Below, piece by piece: positions 33,641-46,212 of a stretch of 64,000 nt of DNA (within the stretch, counting starts at the first letter, position 1; each line of letters opens with the position of its first letter). The notes beneath the pieces are model-generated. The model saw only the letters and a list, made by a program, of their open reading frames with translations, was not told where the DNA came from and searched no databases. Position numbers and translations under genes: made by a program. Origin of the DNA: Ampullaceana balthica (Eukaryota > Mollusca > Gastropoda > Lymnaeidae); the NCBI GenBank assembly GCA_944989445.1, contig CALYLW010000434.1, forward strand, positions 120,001-184,000, written 5' to 3'.

Positions 33641-36282
33641 ATCGTCTCTCACTAACGGATAGATGCCATACTACTAGAAATATTCAATTGGAAATAGGGA
33701 AATGGAAAAAAATGGAAACCTAATTGAGAGAAAAATACAAATAAAATAAATTGTGAGATAAATTTATTTTAGTTTAAGTTACTATAAAAGCAAATATTTT
33801 TGGCCTTATATACATTAAATATAAATAATAATGTTTTATGGACTTTTTCCTTTGAATTTTTTAAAAGTTATTCCTAGGTTTTATGAAACACGGTATTTCG
33901 AGTGTTACGTGCTGTTGAGAAATTACGCACTGTCATCCGCTGCAATTCACTTGTTTTGATGTGGCGGCTTGTGTGTTAGAAAGATCCCCAGAGCTTCCAG
34001 TAGGTTCATCTAGGCTGATTGAATGAGTTAGTGAAGATATTCGGACTTTTTCCATCTCTTTCCGCTTCCTCATCCCCTAGACATTTGGGTTTCTTAGATA
34101 AGCTATCTGCCAGTTTATTACAACAATTTAATTTTTATTTAAAAAGAAACAAAAGAAATGCATAATCTCAAACATAGATGCGAGAATGAGGCTCTACAGT
34201 GAAAATAAATGAACATGTGCGTGGAAAGACATTAGATTCCTGATAACACGACCCTAACCTATTTCGCTACTCAAGCTCATGAATTGAAACAAATTTATAT
34301 TTTCATTGAGGCACCATTGATCTTTAGAACATCGACATCGAGTAAAAATACAAGACTAGACATAACCATAGAAAGCGTAGCACGCAATTATCTTCTGTTT
34401 AATAGAAGATTCTGTAAGATTTAAATTGTATTTCAGACAAGATATTTACCATTGCGCAGTTTTCTTTTCATGCCTCCTTACTTTCTTTAAATCTGATTGA
34501 ACAAGAAAAAAGAGGGTTTTCTGTTTATCTTTTTTCCATTTTCTGTTCCAAAATAACGACAATAAGTTAAGCTTTCACTTTGTTTACTGTAACAATTCTC
34601 ATAACATTAAATTGACTTTCAAATGATCTTGATATGTAATGTTTAGTTTTATTCACTAGAACAAAATTACAAATAATGAAATAACATGATGTATTTTCTC
34701 TCGTTTTGTTTAAAAAATGGTTATAGCATATACGGTAAATGCGCAAAGTTTAATAAGAAATTGAGGAGTGTTTGGAGCTCATGTTAAGTTTAAAACTGTC
34801 GTCAAGAAATCGGTGAAAAATTTTCTTTATTGGTAACTGGCCAGCTTTAGTGGACACAGCACAGGAATTATTTCGTAGCAATGAAAAGGGTTTCATGAAT
34901 TTAAGCCTGCAGCTAAAAAGCAAAGTGCTATCTTCAATTATAAACATAAAGTAATTCATGGGCATGGTTTTGGGTGTGTTTTGAAATGTTTATTTATAAT
35001 GAATTAATTTAGTTTTTAAGACTTTCTCCTTTTTCCTAATTCAATCTTAATTGTGTTGAGTTTTTTTGTGTTTTCCAGTACATTTTCAACCAGCTGTTGC
35101 GGTAAAAACTACCCGTTGGTCAATAATAAACAAACACGGCCCTGGGGTCGAGACGTTCTGGTAGTGCTATTCGAGAATTAGAATGATGGCAGACTATTGT
35201 TAAAATTATATTTCTTCATATTACGCCCGGATAAGGATCAAGGAACCACGTTCCATAAAAAGAGATCGAATTTTATAATTTTTTAATCTATGTTTTTCTG
35301 TATTAATTAATATTGTTTACATCTGCTATTTGATTATATCGTGTATTTTAGTGTGCCGTTGGCTTAGAAGCAGGTCAACATTTCAAACAAACTTACTTAT
35401 AAACCAACTTCCAATTCACGGAGGAAAAAAAAAGAACAAATTTCGAAATCTTCATAAAATACTAGTTTATTTATTAAAACCATTGGGCAAAGGAAAATCC
35501 CCCAAAAAGCTAAATTTATCTTGTGGAAAATGCAATTAGGATTTTCAGTTATTGATTCATCATGAGTTAGATACAAAAAATATCACCTCAAAGCATTATT
35601 GGATAATTAAAATAAAATTGTTCCTTTTACTTGAAAATTCTATCAAATAATATATACTGTATGAAAATTTATTGGTAATAAATATATGAGATACTTAACG
35701 AATAACCAAAAACAGTTACTTTTAGCCCTTGCAAAATCAAGGAATGAAAAAAACGTTTTTTTAAACAAAAACTCGTATTTCAAATTCAATTTTATTTTGA
35801 AGCAACTAAAATTTAAAAAAACAAACAAATCCACCATAAAACTGAAGGAGTAAATTCATTTAAGTTTAAGAGTTTAAAAGACATGAACATTACGCAGTAT
35901 ATTTCAAGAAATATTTTTAAAAAAATTAAACGTAAAAATTATGTTTGGCTAACAGCAATACTTCACGGGTATAACAAGCTGCCTCAAAAAGATATTAATT
36001 TTAAATGATAAAATAAACGTGTTAAAAATCTTTAAAAAGTTTTAAATCTATACTTTTAAGTAATATGATACAGACGAACTGTCCAAACAGTAAAATTTAG
36101 AATGAATACACTTTAAATTATCTTTGTTCTTTTCAATTACAGCCTAGCCTCACTATCTGCATAGAAACTTCTTTTCGGGTTCCTATGGGTAATTCTGTTT
36201 GTAGGTCGCTGAATCTTTGTTTAAATCACATAAGCGTCACTATGAAAAGCGGCTCTCTGAGGGGCTGCGTTCCTCTATACTA
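33641..36282. other. Unassigned AT-rich region
   Basis: No coding exon, tRNA, tandem array or inverted repeat that I can support. The frames at 34750-34965, 35330-35539 and 35643-35837 are AT-biased and lack motifs. Distal introns or regulatory DNA cannot be excluded. Confidence 0.4.
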
Positions 36283-37128
36283 GGGGTCTCCAAACGTTTC
36301 TGCCGGAGGGCTGCATTAACTGTCAAACAGCAGTTTGGGGGGCCTACTACACACAGTTTTGTGGTAAACTACATGTAAAAATAGTATCTTTTTTGGTAAT
36401 TCTGCAGTTTCTACACGTATATTATTTCACAGCGAAATTTAATTTTCTAGTGAGAACTTACGTTTTTAATTTATTAAATGCATTAATATATGTTATATTT
36501 TAGCTATTATAGCACTAATGTGTAAGTTTTATTACTTTCTAAGGTTATTTTCAGCCCTTAAAGCTACATAATCGGAGTGGAATACATCCATTTTGTTTAT
36601 GTAGTACTCTACTTGCCGAGTTGTCACAGTAAGATGCCAAATAGAAATTTCTCACTTACAAACAAAATAAGAATCAAGCATCTAGTAACGAAATATAAAA
36701 ATAAAATTTCTTTTAAGTATTTATTTATCTTTTGAGAACATTAAAATAGATGAAAAATACCTTTTAAAAAACATTTTCAGTCAGTAAATGTATTTTAGCA
36801 TGGGTCGAGCCAGGTAAAAAACATCTGGCTAGGTAAACAAAATGGACATATCGTGACCAGATTATGTATTATATAGGGCCAAAAAATGCCTTAGAAATTA
36901 AAAAGACTTTCAAATTAGCGCTGTAATAGCTGAAATACAACATATAATAATGCTTTTAATAAATTAAAAACGTTTGTTCTCACGAGAAAATTAAATTTCG
37001 CTGTGAAATAATATACGTGTAGAAACTGCAGGTTTACCCTATTTTTAGATTAAAAGGTCTCCAGTAGCCGGATGAAAGGGCCACTCGGGCCGCATATGGC
37101 CAGTGAGCCGTAGTTTGGAGAGCACTTA
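36283..37128. mobile_element. Non-autonomous hAT with long inverted repeats
   Basis: The left end is TAGGGGTCTCCAAACGTTTC. The right end, reverse-complemented, is CAGTGCTCTCCAAACTACGG, followed by the GGCCATATGCGGCCCGAGTGG-type subterminal block. Internal arms of roughly 150-200 bp mirror each other (for example CTGCAGTTTCTACACGTATA at 36402 against TATACGTGTAGAAACTGCAG near 37012). No transposase frame. Confidence 0.75.
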
Positions 37129-37323
37129 TCGATAGTCTTTTATGAGGGTTACCAAGGTTAAGAGTCTTCCGAAAATGTTTAGCGAGTTTTTTTAAAATCG
37201 AAGCATGACAAGTTTACTAGACAAACATGGGCAGTGAGTACTAGAAGAAAGCCATCATCATACATACTTAGAATGATAAAGAGAACAAATATGGTTATAA
37301 TCCGTAAACAAAATCGAAGTTAT

Positions 37324-37782
37324 TTAACTGTGAGCACATAAATAATTAGAGAAAATATTGAACACAAAACAAGTCACAATGAATAAAATGCCACTTCTTA
37401 ATCTCCGTGTTGAGTTTTCATCATATCTCACTAGAAGACTATAAACATTTTTATGAATGTTGGTTTCCTGCTGTTTGGTTTCGCTGCTAAGTAGACTTGT
37501 GACCGATGGTTGAGTTGTGGATGTTGAGGTTGTAGTGGGATTGTATTTCTCAACACACCTGTCAACGACATACTCCATATGTTCATACTCACAACATATC
37601 CTGTTTCTGTAGGTGTCGCACATCCTCCCCTCATGGTCGTTGTAGAGGTTGGCACCCAGGCCACACACGTCACATGACCTACACCTTCCTCCACACATGC
37701 CACAGGAGACGTCAATTTGCCAGAAATGATTTACAGGACACGGTGTGCTCGCCTGGACGCACCCATCACTCACAATGTTAAA
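37324..37782 (-). CDS. TNFR-like cysteine-rich gene A, exon 2
   Basis: This exon encodes the cysteine domain and C-terminus of a small surface protein: 152 codons from TTTAAC after the acceptor ATTTTCAG (minus strand, AG at 37784-37783). The domain reads SCGMCGGRCRSCDVCGLGAN, then MCDTYRNRICC and DRC. From the cysteine in CGMC the spacing 4-3-3-15-8-1-12 is identical to genes B and C. A Thr/Ser-rich stalk follows (NPTTTSTSTTQPSVTSLLSS). The protein ends in a hydrophobic segment, GILFIVTCFVFNIFSNYLC, with only AHS after it, consistent with a GPI-anchor signal or a tailless membrane span; N-S-T just before it is a glycosylation site. No death domain follows. The frame opens further upstream (to 37896), but that part overlaps a repeat similar to 42985-43168, so the splice acceptor is preferred. 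Confidence 0.75.
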   Translation of the reverse strand, partial: FNIVSDGCVQASTPCPVNHFWQIDVSCGMCGGRCRSCDVCGLGANLYNDHEGRMCDTYRNRICCEYEHMEYVVDRCVEKYNPTTTSTSTTQPSVTSLLSSETKQQETNIHKNVYSLLVRYDENSTRRLRSGILFIVTCFVFNIFSNYLCAHS

Positions 37783-37978
37783 CTGAAAATTATTAAAGCT
37801 TTTGTCACGTTCATTGATAAATACAAAAGGCATCACTTTTGGGGTGTTGGAGATGCAGAGCGCACCAGGTGACACCCTCACAAGTGTTGACACCAAAATG
37901 TAAAATTATGTTGATTCTCGATATTTGGCACTGGCTGACTTGGAGAGGGTCTATGGGGTAAATCGTTAGGGTCTTGAA

Positions 37979-37980
<2 letters not shown>

Positions 37981-38060
<80 letters not shown>
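37981..38060. repeat. (AT)n microsatellite, left half
   Basis: 80 bp of AT dinucleotides, interrupted at its right edge by the hAT terminus at 38061. It resumes at 40186. Confidence 0.95.
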
Positions 38061-38063
<3 letters not shown>

Positions 38064-38314
38064 GGCTGCGGAAATTAACGATTAATTTCTCAATTAATCT
38101 TTAAAAAAATTTATCGATTAAAATTATTTTAATCGATAAAAATTCGATTAAAATTAAAGAAAATATTTAAAATATTTAAAACATTTTGTATTAATCAATA
38201 ATTAATTATTAATAATTAATAATAATTTATATATTTTTTACGTACAACCTTCTCCCGCATAAAATTATAATTTATTTTATTAATTTATGTGGACCGGCAG
38301 ACGTCAACTAAAAA

Positions 38315-38584
38315 TTGGCTGACAGCCTCAGCGCAGTTAAGTTTAAACATATAACCGGAAAGTTGAGCAAAAATTTTGTTTTTAAGCTAACTGCGGATGG
38401 CAAAGTCGAAGATGGTGAAAAAGTTAACTGTGTTCACTGCCATAAACAACTCTCTTTTAAAGGATCAAATACATCGCTGAAGTACCCCCTACAGCACACA
38501 CATACGATCAAGTATCAACACATTGTCATAAAATTTAGTTCAAAATATTCTTATTTTTCAATGTCTGTGAGACAAGGGAAATAA
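38315..38584 (+). pseudogene. BED zinc-finger fragment of a hAT transposase
   Basis: An 89-codon frame with VNCVHCHKQLSFKGSNTSLK then HTH: two cysteines (C-x2-C) followed by the aromatic/Ser-rich loop and a His pair, matching a BED finger (ZBED1-like). The catalytic and dimerisation domains are missing. It would bind transposon ends in an intact protein; here it is a relic. Confidence 0.7.
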
Positions 38585-39001
38585 CTCAATAAATTTTGTA
38601 AAAAGTTAATTAACTGTTTTCGTTACTTCCCTTGAAATGTTCAGAGTAATGACGTCAAAAATTTCTATTTTTGGATTTAATCGAAATTGTCGATTAATGA
38701 ATCGTTATTTTTTCAAAAGTTAACAATTAAATTTAAATTAATCGATTACAGCTGCGGAAATTAACGATTAATTTCTCGATTAATCGTTAACAATTTTTAA
38801 AGATTAAATTTTTTTAACGATTAATCGACCCACCACTTATAAATGTACTGGAAGTCCAAAAGTAAAATATTTCGGTCACTAAATATAAACTAATTTCCGG
38901 ACGATTACATGAACATTTTTGTTTTAAACTATTCACTTAGGTGATTGTTCAAAATGTTGATAAAGGTTGTTCCCATTGAGAGACATCGTTTGCCTACCAT
39001 G

Positions 39002-39185
39002 CAATGTTCCCTCTAAGTCTAAGCTCGTTGTTTCGTGTGCAAAATTAAAAAAAAACTCGTTTGCAAAGTTACACAATGTCCATTTTTTGTTCAAAATTTT
39101 ACAGAATATTCTGAGCGGTAATTCTAAACTCCTTCGTGGCGTCGGTAAAATATCTGCGCAGCGACGCTGCTTAAAGGGAACATTG
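39002..39185. mobile_element. 184-bp hAT MITE, copy 1
   Basis: It starts CAATGTTCCCTC and ends AAAGGGAACATTG, flanked by CTACCATG (38994-39001) and CTACCATA (39186-39193). The related element at 8867-9660 has the same flanking sequence without this insert (CCTACCATGG in reverse at about 9390). The length equals that of copy 2 at 61988-62171. Confidence 0.9.
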
Positions 39186-39354
39186 CTACCATATCACTTC
39201 GCTTACATATCACCTGCAAACCAAACATCCACTACAGTATCAGAAACTTCAAATGAGACAATCTAAAGCTATGTAAACGATTGTTCAGCCCGGCAGGTTA
39301 TATTGTCAATAAGACCCGCTCATCACTTGAACCAAGTAATGTCAATACACTTCT

Positions 39355-39837
39355 GTCGTCATCTCTCTCTGTCATGATCTCTGTCTGTCTTGGGCAGGCG
39401 GAAAAACAAAAGTAAAAAATGACCCTCTTCCCGTGATCCGATCGAGCTGAAATTTGGCACACGGACCCGTCTGCCTAACAATGCATCGTATCAAAATTTC
39501 AGATCGATCGAACGTACCGTAATTAAATTAATGCATTTTTAGTTTATCCTAATATAACGTATGTTATTCAAATTTACTGTTTGTTATTGTTTTTTCTCCA
39601 CGTGAGAGTTTGAGTTGGCACGTTGATGCGACCCATCGAAGTACCGGCGTGCTTATGTTTACATTTTACGTGTCACGCTGAGCTCGGTCAAGCGATCGGT
39701 GACCAGACTTTTCCCCTCTCCCAACCCCCCATCAGGGTTATGAAGCAAAGTTGAGTTAAGCCAGATTCAGTCTGTAAATGTTTGTCGTGTTTGAAAATAA
39801 TGAATACTGTTAGTTATGTCTCATATATAAGGGATTT
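39355..39837 (-). mobile_element. Rep-A copy 3 (reverse)
   Basis: It runs from CTGTCGTCATCTCTCTCTGT through CCCGTGATCCGATCGAGCTG, TCAGATCGATCGAACGTACC and TTACGTGTCACGCTGAGCTC to TCTCATATATAAGGGATTT, followed by the usual lead in reverse (CAAAAACTTTGTTTTTGCGG). It is closely similar to copy 4 at 47680-48137 on the other strand. It truncates the second inverted hAT copy. Confidence 0.85.
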
Positions 39838-40182
39838 ATAGTCAAAAACTTTGTTTTTGCGGGTTTGTTTTATTACCACGTTTTTATTAACTTTCTTTCG
39901 TTCCTGTCTGCCCACAATTTTTTTTTAGTTTCTGCCGGTCCACATAGATTAATAAAATAAAATTTAATATTACGCGGGAGATGTTTGTACGTAAAAAAAT
40001 ATATATCAATTATTTTTAATTATTAATAATTAATTAATTATTTTCTAAAATATTAAAAAAATATTATAAATATTTTCTTAAATTTTAATCGAATTTTTAT
40101 CGATTAAAATTATTTTAATCGATATTTAATCGATAAAATTTTTAACGATTAATCGAGAAATTAGTCGATAATTTTCGCAGCC

Positions 40183-40185
<3 letters not shown>

Positions 40186-40246
<61 letters not shown>

Positions 40247-40270
40247 AATAAATATATATATATATTATAT
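40186..40270. repeat. (AT)n microsatellite, right half
   Basis: Continuation of the AT run after the hAT insertion, perfect to about 40239 and then degenerate. It ends 30 bp short of the gene A exon 1 donor site. Confidence 0.9.
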
Positions 40271-40301
40271 ATACAATGATTTATAAATGTCATAGACTTA
40301 C

Positions 40302-40451
40302 ATTTGCATCGTTGCTCAGAAGTTTTCCTTCTTTTGCACATTGGATACATATGTCCTGGTTATTATCGAAGTAGTCATCTTGACTACAGAGCTTTTGTTG
40401 TCCGAAAACTATTGCAGTATGGAGACATAACCAATAATTAACATATACCAT
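40302..40451 (-). CDS. TNFR-like gene A, exon 1 (signal peptide)
   Basis: This 50-codon exon starts at the ATG of MVYVNYWLCLHTAIVFG, a signal peptide, then reads LCSQDDYFDNNQDICIQC, the classic opening of a first TNFR domain (C-x4-YFD-x5-C-x2-C). It ends AAT|GTAAGT, a strong donor at 40301-40296, in phase 0; the exon 2 acceptor is also phase 0. Joining gives about 202 residues and an even number (14) of ectodomain cysteines, which supports the pairing. An earlier in-frame ATG at 40502 would add 17 residues. The open frame to 40700 is probably upstream non-coding. The link to exon 2 is inferred; cDNA would settle it. Confidence 0.6.
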
Positions 40452-40502
40452 AACAGATTTCCTGAAACATTGCAGGCGGAGACTTGTCTTTAAATTACTC
40501 AT

Positions 40503-42984
<2,482 letters not shown>

Positions 42985-43170
42985 ACGTTACTAGGGCGAT
43001 GCGTACCGCACCGAGTGACACATGACGAAGGATGACACTAAAATGTAAAATTCTGTACGTTCCCGTTATTTAGCACTGGCAGACTCGGAGGTCTATTGGG
43101 TAAGTCGTGAGGGGGTGATAACATAAACTTCTGCACTAGGTGACACCAACCTTATTGATGCCTCTGCCAA
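42985..43170. mobile_element. Short hAT-derived MITE
   Basis: The right end, reverse-complemented, is CAGAGGCATCAATAAGGTTG then GTGTCACC, matching the left terminus of the element at 49212. The left end has TTACTAGGGCGATGCG. The interior (ATGACACTAAAATGTAAAAT, TAGCACTGGCAGACTCGGAG) is also found at 37855-37980 next to gene A exon 2. A non-autonomous derivative; edges approximate. Confidence 0.6.
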
Positions 43171-43239
43171 TGTAATGTATTTAATATTATTTTTACTATT
43201 ATATTATGCTAAACATTAAGCCAATTGAAACATTATTGC

Positions 43240-43440
43240 TTTCCGTGATTACCGGACTGTCGAACCGAGACTAGAGAGAGTCACGGGTTCGAGCCTCGGT
43301 GCTGGCAAGGTTCCCGGCTGGGTATTACGCTAACCACGCAATCCCTAGCTCGTTAGTGGTGGCTCAATGAAACTTGTGAACGCTACTTCAATTGCCCCAT
43401 AGGCCTTCATGGTCTGAAAAGGGGTTATTATTATATTATT
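43240..43440 (+). repeat. tRNA-derived SINE
   Basis: The head has TTACCGGACTGTCGAACCGA and the B box GGGTTCGAGCCTC. The body includes GGTTCCCGGCTGGGTATTAC and GCCCCATAGGCCTTCATGGT. The tail is TTATTATTATATTATT. This order (tRNA-like head, unrelated body, A/T-rich repeat tail) is that of a SINE. The head is degenerate at the A box. Confidence 0.75.
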
Positions 43441-44625
43441 AGATAAAAATTACTATTAAAATTATGAACACATTATACAATAAATTGTATATAGTGAAAT
43501 ATAAAATATTTAGACGTACACGTACATAATAGTTAACGACCACAGTACAAAAGATATTGATCACACATTTATCTTCCTAGCACAGTGGCATTTGGAAGAT
43601 TTCACGGTGGGACCAATCGAATCTGATGAAAACGCACTGTTTTATTTGTGAATATAGATTTACTTAAAAAATAAATTGGTCACATGAATAGACTTTACAG
43701 ATGATTTTTTATTTTATTTTAATATATCGCCACTTTAAAAGCAAAATTTGTTCTAAATTTGCTGCTCTAAAGAAAAGTAAAGGCGAAAAATAATAAATAC
43801 TTACAAATAAAAAACATACATCGAGATATCGATCGGTCTTTAAAATATATTAATGTGAAAGCGATGTTACTGATGCTCCACGCTGCTAAAGTTGCCTTTT
43901 GTTCGTTTACTGAAAAATCAGAGTTTCTAGATATAAAGACATCTATTTTTTTTATAGGAATAGATGCTGAAGAAAAGATCACGATCACTTTCGCTCAAAT
44001 CAAATTGTCAAAATAGACCATTATTGTGCGAAAAATTAGAAATTGTTTTTTTTTGTAAAGCTTTTTCTTTAAAACATTTTAGTTTTGTTAAAATTCCTTT
44101 ATATTTTTGTGCAGGTTATTGTTATATACATATGTAGATGTGTTATGAACATTGTTCATTGTTTATTTTTGTGTGTGAATTATTGTTTTACATATTTTTG
44201 TGTATTTTCTTGTGTAGATTGATGTTAAGTGCTTCGTACTGTATTTTTGCGCATATTGTTGTTAGTTACAATATTGTTTATTTTATTGTGTAGATATTTG
44301 TGTATACTATTGTGTTGATTATTATATAGATTTTTTCTGTAGATTGTTTATGTTTATATTTGTTATGCGTAAAATGTTGAGTAAATTCTTGTGTAAATTG
44401 TTAACAACTCGTTAAACCAATAATTGTCAAAAAGATAGAAGAAAACTGGTAAGAAAGCAAGTAAATCACAATTTTTTAATTGGCTCTGTATGTGGGAAAA
44501 AACTCTCAAATCAATAAATGTAAAATATTATTAATAAAGTAGATACTGTGGGCATTTATAACCTCATATTTTGAATTAACTTTCTTAATGTTGATAAAAC
44601 ACAGATATTTTAATTATATATGTAT

Positions 44626-44664
<39 letters not shown>

Positions 44665-44839
44665 TATACAAACATAAATATATATAAAAGTTTTGTTATT
44701 TCTAAAGTATTCCTTTGCGTAATACGTTTCAAGAAATAATAAATTTAATTTGTATATTTTTTCGGATATAAAATCGGTATATACTATTTTGAAATGATTT
44801 TTGTTTATAATTTGTTCTAAATTGGGATTTTAAATCCGT
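43441..44839. other. Unassigned AT-rich stretch
   Basis: A T/G-rich passage at 44100-44400 repeats TTGTGTAGATTGTT-like words loosely, and a short (AT)n lies at 44630-44656. No gene seen. Confidence 0.35.
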
Positions 44840-44851
44840 AAGTCCTCATAT

Positions 44852-45773
44852 GAGTCAAACAAGGATGCCTCCTTTCACCACTTCTGTTCCTTCTTGTGTT
44901 AGACTGGGTCACAAAAGAAGCTTATGCAAGCTCAGGAAAAGGAATCCAGTGGAACCTAATGCAAAAACTAGAAGATTTGGAGTTTGCGGATGACTTGGCC
45001 ATTCTGTCCCACAGACTTCAAGACATGCAAGACAAAATCACAGCCTTTAGCGAGACTGGGAAAAGAGTAGGACTCAATATAAACATTCAAAAAACAAAAT
45101 TTTTGAAAATAAACTTCCTACAAGATGGAGTCATCCAAGTAGAAAACCGTAACCTTGAGCAAGTAAACAACTTTGTATACCTTGGGAGTGTGGTCAGTGT
45201 ATCAGGGGGAACAGATGAGGACATCGAACGAAGAATAAATTTGGCGCGACAGGCTTTTGCCAATCTGAAACAGGTCTGGAGATCTAAACGCATTTCTGTC
45301 AAAACAAAAGTAAGGATCTTTAACACCAATGTTAAAACGGTCCTACTTTATGGATCCGAAACATGGCGGACGACAGAGACAACAAAAAATAGACTCCATA
45401 CCTTTGTTAACAGATGCCTCAGAAATATTCTGAAAATAAAATGGTTCGATAAGGTCGAAAACTCCACTCTGTGGGAGAGGTCTGGACAAAGATCAGTGGA
45501 ACAACGTATCATGGAAAGAAAATGGAGATGGATTGGACACACCCTCAGGAAAGATAACAGCAGGGCTAGGCAGGCCTTAGATTGGAACCCCCAGGGCAAA
45601 CGACAACGAGGAAGACCCAAGCGTACATGGAGACGGAGCATGTTGGACGAGGCTGGAAGGACTGGGAAGAGCTGGGAAGAACTAAAGCGACTGGCAAAGG
45701 ACCGTGTAGAGTGGCGAGCTTTGACAGAGGCCCTATGTTTCACAATGAACTCAAAGGACAAATGATGATGATG
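44852..45773 (+). mobile_element. RTE-like LINE insertion, 5'-truncated, 12-bp TSD
   Basis: AAGTCCTCATAT occurs at 44840-44851 and again at 45774-45785. Between them lies the 3' 922 bp of a LINE, ending in the tandem tail ATGATGATGATG, typical of RTE-clade elements, rather than poly-A. The duplication is perfect and the reading frame is open to its end, so the insertion looks recent. Confidence 0.9.
44854..45765 (+). CDS. Reverse transcriptase C-terminal part (RTE-like)
   Basis: Open for about 303 codons from GTCAAACAAGGATGC. It reads VKQGCLLSPLLFLLVLDWV (motif B), DLEFADDLAILSH (motif C with both catalytic Asp), VNNFVYLGSVVS, TVLLYGSETWRTT, CLRNILKIKWFDKV and RKWRWIGHTLRKDNSRARQA, and ends SKDK. 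This covers the palm from motif B, the thumb and the conserved C-terminal domain of mollusc RTE-type proteins. Fingers, motif A and endonuclease are missing through 5' truncation, and TGA stands directly before the first codon used here. No start or promoter is expected; it is a dead-on-arrival copy. Confidence 0.85.
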   Translation, partial: VKQGCLLSPLLFLLVLDWVTKEAYASSGKGIQWNLMQKLEDLEFADDLAILSHRLQDMQDKITAFSETGKRVGLNINIQKTKFLKINFLQDGVIQVENRNLEQVNNFVYLGSVVSVSGGTDEDIERRINLARQAFANLKQVWRSKRISVKTKVRIFNTNVKTVLLYGSETWRTTETTKNRLHTFVNRCLRNILKIKWFDKVENSTLWERSGQRSVEQRIMERKWRWIGHTLRKDNSRARQALDWNPQGKRQRGRPKRTWRRSMLDEAGRTGKSWEELKRLAKDRVEWRALTEALCFTMNSKDK

Positions 45774-45785
45774 AAGTCCTCATAT

Positions 45786-46212
45786 ATCTCTCCTCCACCC
45801 AAAAACACACACAAATCCCTCCACAAAAATCCCTCCACACAAACCCCTCCACACAAACCCTTCCACACGAACCCCTCCACACGAACCCCTCCACACGAAC
45901 CCCTCCACACAAACCCTCAATATGAGCGCCTCCACACAAACCCCTCCACACAAACCCTCAATTCGAGCGCCTCCACACAAACCACTCCACACAAACCCCT
46001 CAATACGAGAGCCTCCACACAAACCCTTTAACACAAACCCTTCACACAAACCCCTCCACACGAAACCTACCACCCAAACACATCCACCCAAGCACCTTTA
46101 CACGAACCCCTCTACACAAACCCCTCAATACGAGCGCCTCCACACAAACCCCTCAATACGAACCCCTCCACACAAACACCTCCACACGAACACCTCCACA
46201 CGAACCCCTTAT
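45786..46212. repeat. 15-bp minisatellite (CTCCACACAAACCCC)
   Basis: More than 25 variant units of a C-rich 15-mer, with CACGAAC, CAATACGAG and TCAATTCGAG variants. It starts immediately after the right TSD of the RTE insertion. Long Thr/Pro/His-rich and Gly/Val/Cys-rich frames on either strand are products of the repeat and not genes. Confidence 0.92.

Larger units (their letters stand above)
38061..40185. mobile_element. Composite hAT insertion inside an AT microsatellite
   Basis: The left end is TATGGCTGCGGAAATTAACG. The right end, reverse-complemented, is TAGGGCTGCGAAAATTATCG. Arms of about 240 bp (38061-38300 and 39925-40185) are inverted copies. AT repeats on both sides mean the 8-bp target was part of the microsatellite. 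Inside are a BED-finger frame (38315-38584), a right terminus (about 38757) abutting the left terminus of a second, inverted copy of the 8867-9660 family (38757-39355), a 184-bp MITE and a Rep-A copy. It is a stack of related insertions. Confidence 0.75.
37783..40301 (-). other. Putative intron of gene A
   Basis: A phase-0 GT...AG intron of 2,519 bp if the two exons belong together. It contains an AT microsatellite split by hAT sequence (38061-40185), a 184-bp MITE and a Rep-A copy. Genes B and C have no intron at the corresponding place. Confidence 0.5.

Noticed and set aside
37783..37896. Upstream extension of gene A exon 2 with MVSTLVRVSPGALC as start
   Set aside because: That stretch overlaps a repeat also present at 42985-43168 and lacks a signal peptide; the phase-0 splice acceptor explains the exon better.
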